Assembly (NCBI GenBank): GCA_018815325.1
Contig: JAHIYE010000010.1
Location: 163,680 to 227,679 of the forward strand
DNA from: Gammaproteobacteria bacterium
GTDB taxonomy: Bacteria > Pseudomonadota > Gammaproteobacteria > Burkholderiales > Burkholderiaceae_C
Direction: 5' to 3'
DNA length: 64,000 nt
Position 1 is the stretch's first letter. Each line of letters opens with the position of its first letter. The position numbers were made by a program, and so were the translations under genes. Below are positions 1 through 6,814 of this stretch, in pieces. The notes under the pieces were generated by a model. That model was given only the letters and a program-made list of their open reading frames with translations. It had not been told where the DNA came from and did not search any database.

Positions 1-178
1 CCGGCCCAAACAGCCAGCCCGGCGGTGCCCAGGCCGGGCGGATGAGTTGCGCGTAGAAGCTGCCGGCACTGGCGGAGGCAAAGCCGCCTATCGCTGCAGC
101 GACGAAGGTCAGCAGGAGCCAGCCTAATAAGCCCAGGGCTTGTTGGCGTACGGTGTGATGTATTTGTGAGCTTGGCAT
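1..178 (-). CDS. TspO/MBR family protein (5' part, runs off left edge)
   Basis: Reading the minus strand from ATG at 178 gives 59 codons open to the window edge. The N-terminus has a short polar stretch, then a hydrophobic helix (GWLLLTFVAAAIGG). It is followed by the family signature RPAWAPPGWLFGP, matching the tryptophan/proline-rich loop of TspO/MBR proteins. These are five-helix membrane proteins that bind porphyrins or other ligands. Only about the first third is present, so completeness cannot be judged. The gene is divergent from the secreted hydrolase at 292. Confidence 0.8.
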   Translation of the reverse strand, partial: MPSSQIHHTVRQQALGLLGWLLLTFVAAAIGGFASASAGSFYAQLIRPAWAPPGWLFGP

Positions 179-291
179 GGAGTGGTATTTATGAGTTGTC
201 ATTGAATACGGCTGAAGGTAAAGCATTTACGACTCTTCTGCTCGCAGGGGAATACAAAGCCAGGAAATCCAAAACAAGCCAAAATCCCCCA

Positions 292-1398
292 ATGCCTCCA
301 AACCTCCGTCGCCGTACCCTGCTCCTGGCCACTCTCGCCAGTGCAAGCGGCGTGCACGCCCTGCCCCAAAAGCCACTAAGCTTCCCCCGCGACCACGGCG
401 CCCACAACAGCTTCCGTACCGAATGGTGGTACATCACCGGCCGTGCCACATCGGGGGCAAGGGAGTTCGGCTTCCAGATCACCTTCTTCCGCTCCCGTGT
501 GGATGCCACGCAAGCCATGCAGTCACGCTTTGCGGCCAAACAGCTCATCTTTGCCCACGCCGCCCTCACAGACCTGCAGGGCGGCAAGCTCTGGCACGAC
601 CAGCGCATTGCGCGCGCATCGGGCATGGCAGACATCAAAGGCACAGCGGGCATGAACGCGGCACAGGCCAGTGAAGCCGACACCGATGTGCGGCTGCGCG
701 ACTGGTCGCTACAGCGCCAGGCTGACGCGAGCTATGCAGCCCACATTGCGGGGCAGGACTTTGCCTTGAACCTGCGCTTCATCCCTACCCAGCCGCTGCT
801 GCTGCAGGGCGCGCAAGGCCTCTCGCGCAAGGGGCCGGATGCTGCACAGGCCAGCTACTACTACAGCCAGCCGCAGCTCGCCACCCGCGGTACGCTCACG
901 CTGCAGGGCAAGACCTTCGAGATCAACGCCAGCCAACCCGGCGTCGCCTGGCTGGACCATGAGTGGAGCGAGGCGCTGATGGCGCCCAATGCCGTGGGCT
1001 GGGACTGGATAGGCATGAACCTGCTGGACGGCAGCGCGCTCACGGCGTTCAGGCTGCGGGACGCCGCAGGCAATGCGGTGTGGGCCGGCGGCTCGTTCCG
1101 TGCGGCAGCCCAAGGCAGCGAGCCGCGCATCTTTTCGCCTGCGGAAGTGCAGTTCGAGCCGCTGCGTGGCTGGACCAGCCCGCAGAGCCAGGCCAGCTAC
1201 CCGGTGCTGTGGCGCATCCACACACCTGCCGGCAGCTACACCGTCAAGGCCGCGCTGGACCAGCAGGAGCTCGACAGCCGCCAATCCACCGGCGCAATCT
1301 ACTGGGAGGGCCTGAGCGAGCTGCTGGACAGTCAGGGTCGACTGGTTGGGCGCGGCTACCTGGAGATGACGGGATATGCAGACAAGCTGCGGCTATAG
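292..1398 (+). CDS. secreted CrtC/AttH-like (lipocalin-like) predicted hydrolase
   Basis: 368 aa. ATG at 292 is chosen because it puts a Tat-like/Sec signal at the N-terminus (NLRRRTLLLATLASASGVHA). An upstream GTG at 166 would overlap the tspO start and add residues that do not look like protein. The mature part begins FPRDHGAHNSFRTEWWYITG, the hallmark of the CrtC/AttH family (COG5621, carotenoid 1,2-hydratase-like lipocalin fold). Family motifs visible include WWYITG, GFQITFFR and WLDHEWS. The substrate is unknown, and hydratase activity should not be assumed. AttH-type genes often sit beside LolCDE-like ABC transporters, and such an operon begins 191 bp downstream. Confidence 0.75.
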   Translation: MPPNLRRRTLLLATLASASGVHALPQKPLSFPRDHGAHNSFRTEWWYITGRATSGAREFGFQITFFRSRVDATQAMQSRFAAKQLIFAHAALTDLQGGKLWHDQRIARASGMADIKGTAGMNAAQASEADTDVRLRDWSLQRQADASYAAHIAGQDFALNLRFIPTQPLLLQGAQGLSRKGPDAAQASYYYSQPQLATRGTLTLQGKTFEINASQPGVAWLDHEWSEALMAPNAVGWDWIGMNLLDGSALTAFRLRDAAGNAVWAGGSFRAAAQGSEPRIFSPAEVQFEPLRGWTSPQSQASYPVLWRIHTPAGSYTVKAALDQQELDSRQSTGAIYWEGLSELLDSQGRLVGRGYLEMTGYADKLRL

Positions 1399-1476
1399 CG
1401 CTGAGCCACCCCGGCACCTTGGCGTGCCAGCGTTGCAGCCACTCGTCGGCTCAAGGCCAAAGGACTGCGCGTCGAA

Positions 1477-1517
1477 TTGATCCAAATCAAGGCTGAAGTC
1501 TTCACCAGCCCTACGAT
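1477..1517 (+). promoter_or_regulatory. FNR/ANR-type box and class II promoter candidate
   Basis: TTGATCCAAATCAA at 1477-1490 is a perfect match to the FNR consensus TTGAT-N4-ATCAA. A -10-like TACGAT lies at 1512-1517. This predicts a start near 1524-1525, about 41.5 bp from the centre of the box, the classical spacing for FNR-activated class II promoters. It would drive the ABC-transporter operon starting at 1590. Confidence 0.6.
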
Positions 1518-1589
1518 ACAGATACTGGGGCGGGTACCCTGCCCCAGGCTTCCCGGTGCGCGCCAACACAAAAAGAAAGGTGTTCAGCC

Positions 1590-2276
1590 ATGGCTTTGAT
1601 CGAAGCGGTTTCCGCATCGAAGATTTACCGCAGCGGCGATGTGGAGGTGGCCGCACTCAGCGACATCACCCTGTCCATCGAGGCGCGCGAGTTCCTGGCC
1701 TTTGTGGGCCCATCGGGCAGCGGCAAATCAACGCTGCTCAACCTCGTGGGTTGCCTGGACCACCCCAGCAGTGGCACGGTCACCGTGATGGGGACCAACG
1801 TGGCGGCACTCAACCGCACGGCCTCGGCAGCGTTCCGGGGTGAGCATCTGGGCTTTGTGTTCCAGGAGTTCAACCTCGTGCCGGTGCTGTCGGCCTATGA
1901 GAACGTGGAATACCCGCTGCTCATGGTGCGCAACTGGCCGGCAGACAAGCGCCGCACACAGGTCATGAAAATGCTGGACGCCGTCGGCATGGCCGAGCAG
2001 GCGCACAAGCGGCCCGACCAGCTCTCGGGCGGGCAGAAGCAGCGCGTGGCGGTGGCCCGGGCACTGGTGTCAGAGCCGCAGCTGGTGCTGGCCGATGAGC
2101 CCACGGCCAACCTGGACCACGCTACCGCCCACAATGTGATCGCGCTGATGAAGCAGATGCGCGACGAGTTTGGCACCACCTTTGTGTTTTCCACCCACGA
2201 CCAGAAAATCATGGAGGCCGCCGAGCGCATCGTGATGCTTGAAGACGGTCGCATCGTCAAGGAGCAGCGCGCATGA
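1590..2276 (+). CDS. ABC transporter ATP-binding protein (LolD/MacB-type)
   Basis: 228 aa cytoplasmic ATPase. Walker A GPSGSGKST (about residues 41-49), Q-loop VFQEFNL, signature LSGGQKQR, Walker B LVLADEPTANLD and switch His in STHD are all intact. Length and motif style match the LolD/MacB/FtsE class that works with FtsX-like permeases rather than importers. ATG at 1590 follows a purine-rich ribosome site (AAGAAAGG, 1573-1580). The stop overlaps the permease start by 4 bp, so the two are translationally coupled. Substrate unknown; the LolA-like and barrel proteins downstream suggest lipid or lipoprotein traffic through the envelope. Confidence 0.9.
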   Translation: MALIEAVSASKIYRSGDVEVAALSDITLSIEAREFLAFVGPSGSGKSTLLNLVGCLDHPSSGTVTVMGTNVAALNRTASAAFRGEHLGFVFQEFNLVPVLSAYENVEYPLLMVRNWPADKRRTQVMKMLDAVGMAEQAHKRPDQLSGGQKQRVAVARALVSEPQLVLADEPTANLDHATAHNVIALMKQMRDEFGTTFVFSTHDQKIMEAAERIVMLEDGRIVKEQRA

Positions 2277-3517
2277 TGGCCGTACTCAAACTCTCGGCGC
2301 GCAACCTGATGCGCTACCACCGCCGTACCCTGCTCACCACCGGGCTCATCACGATTGGCGTGGTGGCGATGCTGTTGTTCGTCTCAGCCGCCGGCTCGTT
2401 CAAGAACGTGATGGTCGGGCAGATCACCGACAGCATGCTGGGCCACCTGCAGGTGCACCGCAAGGGCTATGTGGCCTCGGTCGACAACCTGCCGCTGAAC
2501 CTGAACCTGCCGCCCAAGATGATCGAACGGGTAAAGGCCGCGATCGCAGCAACGCCCGGCATTGCCGCCAGTTCGGTGCGGCTGAAGCTGGGTGCGATGT
2601 TCAGCAACTACAACGAGACCACGAGCATTCGCCTGAACGGCATTGACCCGCAAGCCGAAGACGCCACCACCCCCGGCCTGCGCACGCGCATTGTCGACGG
2701 GGCACGCGATGGCCCGCTGGTGGCGCCTGGCCAGTTGCTGATCCCCGACCTGATTGCGAAGGGCATGAAGGTCAAGGTCGGCGACACCGTGGTGCTGGTG
2801 GCCACCAACCGTGAAGGTTCGGTCAACGGCAAGAACTTTGTGGTGCGCGGCGTGCTGGAGCCTGTCACTGGCCCCGGCGGGCGCGATGGCTACCTGCACA
2901 CCACGGATGCCATGGAGCTGCTGCGCATGGAGGAACCCGAGGCCATGGAGATTGCGATCCGGCTGCACAAGCTGGACCAGCTGGAGCAGGTGGAGGCTTC
3001 GCTGGCTGCGCGCCTGGCCCAGTTCACCAACAAGGAAGGCAAGCCTGCGCTGGAACTACACAGCTGGAAGGCACTCTCGCCGTTTGCCAACATCGCCGGC
3101 ATGATCGACCTGATGACGCTGTTCATCCGCGTAATGCTGGTGGCGATTGTGCTGGTGAGCGTGATGAACGTGATGCTGATGGCGGTGTACGAGCGCATCC
3201 GCGAGATCGGCACACTGGCGGCCATCGGCACGCCGCCGCGGCGCATCCTGGGCCTGTATGTGGGCGAGGGGCTGCTGCTAGGCCTGCTGGGCGCCATCGT
3301 GGGCGTGTTGCTGAGCCTGGCCGTGGTTGCGCTGCTGAATGTGTACCCGCTGCAGTTTCCCTTCGGGCGGCAAGTCATCACGCTGCAACCCACGCTCTCG
3401 CTGGCCGAGATCATTACCGTCTCGTTGCTGGTGATCGGCATGGCCGTGCTGGCCAGCCTGCAACCCGCCTGGCGCGCCTCGCGCATGGACCCCATCCAGG
3501 CGCTGCGCCATGTTTGA
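2273..3517 (+). CDS. ABC transporter permease, FtsX/MacB_PCD type (LolC/E-like)
   Basis: 414 aa. It has one N-terminal membrane helix (about residues 20-45), a large periplasmic MacB_PCD-like domain (about 45-270) and three C-terminal helices in the FtsX domain, with the typical VMNVMLMAVYERIREIGTLA motif (broken into helices around residues 295-320). It ends with the usual RASRMDPIQALRHV tail. This is the four-helix topology of mechanotransmitting LolCDE/MacB permeases, which do not pump substrate through the membrane but act on periplasmic partners. Overlaps the ATPase gene by 4 bp and is followed at 3528 by the LolA-like partner. Confidence 0.88.
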   Translation: MMAVLKLSARNLMRYHRRTLLTTGLITIGVVAMLLFVSAAGSFKNVMVGQITDSMLGHLQVHRKGYVASVDNLPLNLNLPPKMIERVKAAIAATPGIAASSVRLKLGAMFSNYNETTSIRLNGIDPQAEDATTPGLRTRIVDGARDGPLVAPGQLLIPDLIAKGMKVKVGDTVVLVATNREGSVNGKNFVVRGVLEPVTGPGGRDGYLHTTDAMELLRMEEPEAMEIAIRLHKLDQLEQVEASLAARLAQFTNKEGKPALELHSWKALSPFANIAGMIDLMTLFIRVMLVAIVLVSVMNVMLMAVYERIREIGTLAAIGTPPRRILGLYVGEGLLLGLLGAIVGVLLSLAVVALLNVYPLQFPFGRQVITLQPTLSLAEIITVSLLVIGMAVLASLQPAWRASRMDPIQALRHV

Positions 3518-3527
3518 AGGAGCAAGA

Positions 3528-4271
3528 ATGAAGCTGATCCAACGCCTGCTGATGCTCTTTGCACTGGCCTTATTGACCCCGCTGGCTGCGCTGGCGCTCG
3601 ACGGCCGGGCCCTGCTGGAGAAGGTGGACCGCAACCTGGAGCCCGAGTCCTACGAGATGACGCGCAAGCTCATCAACGAGGAGCCCAACGGGAAACGCAA
3701 GGAATTCATCCTCTACTCGGTGAAAAAGGGTCGAGACAAGGTGGCCGCCCTCTTCCTCGCTCCGGCCAGTGACAAGGGCCGCAGCACACTGCGCCAGGGC
3801 GACAACATGTGGCTCTACATCCCCAACGTGGGCAAGCCGGTGCGCATCACCAGCCTGCAGTCGGTCACGGGCGGCGTGTTCAACAACGCCGACATCCTGC
3901 GCGTGGACTACACCGAAGAATACGACGTGACCGCCGCCAGCGAGGCCGGCGAGAGCTACCTGCTGGAGCTCAAGGCCAAGACCGGCGCCGTGGCCTATGA
4001 CCGGCTCAAGCTCACGGTGGATCGCAAGACCGTGTTGCCTACCCGGATTGAAGCCTATGCCGCGAGTGGCCTGCTGGTGAAGACGCTGTACTTCAAGGAC
4101 ATCAAGGACTTCGGTGGCGGCATTCGTCGCCCGGCCACGGTGGAGACGGACAGCCCGCTGTACAAGGGCTACAAGTCGGTGATGCTCTATGCGGCCGTCA
4201 AGAAGCGTGAGGTGCCGGATGAGGTGTTCACGCTCAACTTCATGTCGCGTCTGGAAGAGTTGCGCAAGTGA
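3528..4271 (+). CDS. periplasmic outer-membrane lipoprotein-sorting protein (LolA-like, COG2834)
   Basis: 247 aa. ATG at 3528 is preferred over 3510 because it follows a ribosome site (GAAGGAG) and begins a clean signal peptide (MKLIQRLLMLFALALLTPLAALA, cut before LDG). The mature domain has the features of the LolA-like family: repeated amphipathic strands such as NMWLYIPNVGKPVRI, RLKLTVDRKTVLPTRIEAY and VKTLYFKDIKDFGGG. LolA itself carries lipoproteins across the periplasm; this group is a relative whose cargo is unknown. Placed between a LolCDE-like ABC pair and a barrel protein, it is plausibly the periplasmic shuttle of that system. Confidence 0.82.
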   Translation: MKLIQRLLMLFALALLTPLAALALDGRALLEKVDRNLEPESYEMTRKLINEEPNGKRKEFILYSVKKGRDKVAALFLAPASDKGRSTLRQGDNMWLYIPNVGKPVRITSLQSVTGGVFNNADILRVDYTEEYDVTAASEAGESYLLELKAKTGAVAYDRLKLTVDRKTVLPTRIEAYAASGLLVKTLYFKDIKDFGGGIRRPATVETDSPLYKGYKSVMLYAAVKKREVPDEVFTLNFMSRLEELRK

Positions 4272-4281
4272 GGCTGCATCA

Positions 4282-5577
4282 GTGAAGCGCCTTGCGCTGG
4301 CTGCACTGCTGCTCGGCGCTGCCACCTGCACCGTCATCCCAGTGGTGCAGGCGGCCGACTACAGTTTTGATCTCTCGGAGATCGAACCCAAGCCCTATGA
4401 GATCAGCGGTTTTGTCGAGGCCAAGGCCGAGCATTTCAGCCTGCGCCCGGGCGCGGCGCTCTACCCGCTGACCTTTTCTGGCCAGCCCAGGCGCACGGAG
4501 CTGGACCGCACTACCCTGGGCTTCGAGCTGGCAGGCAAATACAAGCACGACACGCTGACCGCCTATGCGCGCGTCAACGGCAATGTGGCGCACGATGCCT
4601 TCAATGCGGGCAGCAGCGGCAACCTGCTCGAAGGCGGCCTGCGCGTCAGCCCGTCCGAAGGCCTGTCGTTCGACCTCGGCAAACAGGTGCAGCGCTGGGG
4701 CAAGGGCTATGCGTGGAACCCGGTGGCATTTTTCGAGCGACCCAAGGACCCGAACGACCCGACGGTTTCGCGCGAAGGCTTTGTGATGGCCAGCGCCGAC
4801 TGGGTCAAAGCCATGTCTGGCACGCTGGCGGCCATTGGTTTCACCCCGGTGCTGCTGCCGGCCACCACTGACATCAACAGCGACTACGGCACGCTGGGCA
4901 AGGACAATGTAGGCGCCCGGCTCTACCTGCTGGCGGCCGACACGGACATTGACCTGCTGTGGGCAGCCGAGGGCAGCCGGCCCCAGCGCGTGGGCCTGGA
5001 TTTCTCGCGCAACATCGGCAGCAACCTTGAGCTGCATGGCGAATGGGCACGCGCCATCAGCACCAGCCGCCGCGTGCTGGCGGCCGATGGCTCGGTGCGT
5101 ACCGACACCCTCAACGCCGACAGCTGGCTCTTGGGCGCACGCTACATCACCGAGCGCGAGGTGACCTGGATCGCCGAGCTTTACCGCAATGGTGCGGGCT
5201 ATGACGATACGCAACTCAGCACCTTCTATAGCCAGCTCAGCGATGCCTATGCGCCGGGCGGCACGGCCGCTGCGCAGGCCAGGATGCAGTCGCTCGCGCA
5301 GTCAGGCTATGGCCGCGCCAACCCGGGGCGCCACTATGCCTACCTGCGTGCCAGCGCCAAAGACCCGTTTGACTGGCTCTATGTGACGCCGGCACTCACG
5401 GCCATCATCAACCTGGATGACCACAGCTGGCAACTTACCCCCGAGATCAGCTACACCGGCTGGCAGAACGTGGAACTGCGGGCGCGCGCCGTGATGCTGT
5501 TTGGCGACAAGCTCAGCGAATTCGGCGAAAAGGCGGCCGCCCGCCGGTATGAGCTTTTGCTGCGCATGTACTACTGA
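4282..5577 (+). CDS. probable outer-membrane beta-barrel protein
   Basis: 431 aa. GTG at 4282 lies 10 bp after the previous stop, behind GAGG, and starts a signal peptide (VKRLALAALLLGAATCTVIPVVQA, cut before ADYS). Upstream in-frame starts would lie inside the LolA-like gene. The mature protein is rich in alternating polar/aromatic strands and ends ...YELLLRMYY, with the terminal aromatic residue typical of barrels handled by the BAM complex. The middle has a conserved-looking KQVQRWGKGYAWNPVAFF block. I do not recognise a named family with certainty. Its position suggests an outer-membrane partner for the upstream ABC/LolA-like proteins. Confidence 0.65.
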   Translation: MKRLALAALLLGAATCTVIPVVQAADYSFDLSEIEPKPYEISGFVEAKAEHFSLRPGAALYPLTFSGQPRRTELDRTTLGFELAGKYKHDTLTAYARVNGNVAHDAFNAGSSGNLLEGGLRVSPSEGLSFDLGKQVQRWGKGYAWNPVAFFERPKDPNDPTVSREGFVMASADWVKAMSGTLAAIGFTPVLLPATTDINSDYGTLGKDNVGARLYLLAADTDIDLLWAAEGSRPQRVGLDFSRNIGSNLELHGEWARAISTSRRVLAADGSVRTDTLNADSWLLGARYITEREVTWIAELYRNGAGYDDTQLSTFYSQLSDAYAPGGTAAAQARMQSLAQSGYGRANPGRHYAYLRASAKDPFDWLYVTPALTAIINLDDHSWQLTPEISYTGWQNVELRARAVMLFGDKLSEFGEKAAARRYELLLRMYY

Positions 5578-5984
5578 TGTCACCGCCCCCACCAACCTCC
5601 CCTCGCCCTGCGCCGCCTGAACGCATCAAGCCCCGCACGCGGCGCTGGCTGGGTCTGCTGGCCCTGGGCACCGGCCTGGTACTGGTGCTGGTGTTTGGCC
5701 TGCGCGCCGTGCACCAGATCGAGTTTGCCAAGCGCGTGGAGCGTGGCGAAATACAGGTAGAGACACTGCGCGGCTGGATGACGCTGCCTTACATTGCGCA
5801 GCTCTATGGCGTGCCGCAAGAAGAGCTGCGTGCCGCGCTCAAGCTGCCCGCCACTGGCAACGATGCGCGCAGCCTGCGGGTCTGGTTCGCCACAGCGGGC
5901 ATCGAGCCCGTCGCGGGGCGGCAGGCGATCGAGGCGCTGATCCTCACCTATCGGCAGCCTCCCGGCGAGGCGCCCGGTGAGTGA
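5577..5984 (+). CDS. small bitopic membrane protein, unknown function
   Basis: 135 aa. The start codon overlaps the previous stop (ATG at 5577 inside TGATG). A proline-rich cytoplasmic N-terminus is followed by one strong membrane helix (about residues 24-45, LGLLALGTGLVLVLVFGLRAV) and a soluble C-terminal part with GWMTLPYIAQLYGVPQEELRAAL. That stretch looks like a helix-turn or LysM/helical-hairpin-like segment, but no family is recognised. The tight overlaps on both sides (7 bp into the DedA gene) show that it belongs to the operon. Confidence 0.6.
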   Translation: MSPPPPTSPRPAPPERIKPRTRRWLGLLALGTGLVLVLVFGLRAVHQIEFAKRVERGEIQVETLRGWMTLPYIAQLYGVPQEELRAALKLPATGNDARSLRVWFATAGIEPVAGRQAIEALILTYRQPPGEAPGE

Positions 5985-6582
5985 GATCAGTAATCTGCTG
6001 CTCACGGGCTTGCTGAACCACGGCAATGTGCTGCTCGCCAGCACCCTGTTCTTTGCCGCACTGGGCATCCCCCTGCCCGCCACAATGCTGCTGGTGGCTG
6101 CAGGTGCCTTCACCAGTCAGGGTGTGCTGGAGCTGGAGAGCGCCGTGCTGGCAGCGCTGGCCGGCTCGGTGGCGGGTGATGGCGGCAGTTACCTGATCGG
6201 CCGCTTCGGCATCACGCTGATGCCGGCACGGCTTCAGGCCTCCGGCAGCTGGCTGCGCGCAGCCAGGCTGTTTGGGCGCTGGGGGGGCTGGAGCGTGTTC
6301 ATCAGCCGCTTTCTGCTCACGCCGGTGGCACTGCCGGTGAACCTGCTGGCCGGCTCCACCCGCTACTCCGGCTTGCGCTACATGACAGCGGTGTTGCTGG
6401 GGGAGATGACCTGGGTCGCGCTCTTTGGCGGCCTGGGGCTTGTCTTCGCAGACCGCTGGGAGGGCATCAGCCAGCTCGCAGGTGATCTGGTCGGCCTGCT
6501 GTTGGGGGTCGTATTGATGGCAGCGGGCCTATGGGTTTTTGTGGCCCGCCGCCGCCCACGCAGCTCATCGACGCAATCTTGA
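5977..6582 (+). CDS. DedA family membrane protein
   Basis: 201 aa with about five hydrophobic segments. GTG at 5977 overlaps the previous gene. DedA features are visible: an N-terminal re-entrant-like segment LGIPLPATMLLVAAGAF, the GD-x-x-SYLIGR block (VAGDGGSYLIGRFG), and FISRFLLTPVALPVNLLAG, the position of the F/ISRF-x-P-GxR-like motif. The canonical G-x-R is replaced by PVALPVNL. DedA/VTT proteins are proposed lipid scramblases or proton-dependent transporters. Its presence in a putative lipid-transport operon fits that role. Nothing terminator-like was seen after it. Confidence 0.8.
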   Translation: MSEISNLLLTGLLNHGNVLLASTLFFAALGIPLPATMLLVAAGAFTSQGVLELESAVLAALAGSVAGDGGSYLIGRFGITLMPARLQASGSWLRAARLFGRWGGWSVFISRFLLTPVALPVNLLAGSTRYSGLRYMTAVLLGEMTWVALFGGLGLVFADRWEGISQLAGDLVGLLLGVVLMAAGLWVFVARRRPRSSSTQS

Positions 6583-6640
6583 TGCCCTGGAGCTGGCACC
6601 CTGAATGGCCATGACAAGTGCTATTGTCGAACCCCTGAAT

Positions 6641-6690
6641 GCTATATTTTCAATAGCTACTCGCGCAATAAGCAAAAGGGCTAACGTCCA
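6641..6690 (+). repeat. dispersed repeat family A, copy 1 (intergenic)
   Basis: GCTAT-ATTTTCA-ATAGC stem-loop followed by GCGCAATAAGCAAAAGGGCT. It lies between the DedA gene and the GGDEF/EAL gene. It shares layout and words with copies at 13346, 37681, 55041 and 61418. Such elements are common in Comamonadaceae genomes. The rest of the 6583-6814 gap shows no convincing gene. Confidence 0.7.
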
Positions 6691-6814
6691 AAATAAGACA
6701 AAAATCAAGTTCAAATAACTAGCAACTTTCTGCACCCCACCAGTTCGCTCCCTGCCTGTTTGCCGTCCCTGAACTAGGCGTACCATGGGCGAAACGGCCA
6801 AGCAAGGGGGCATC

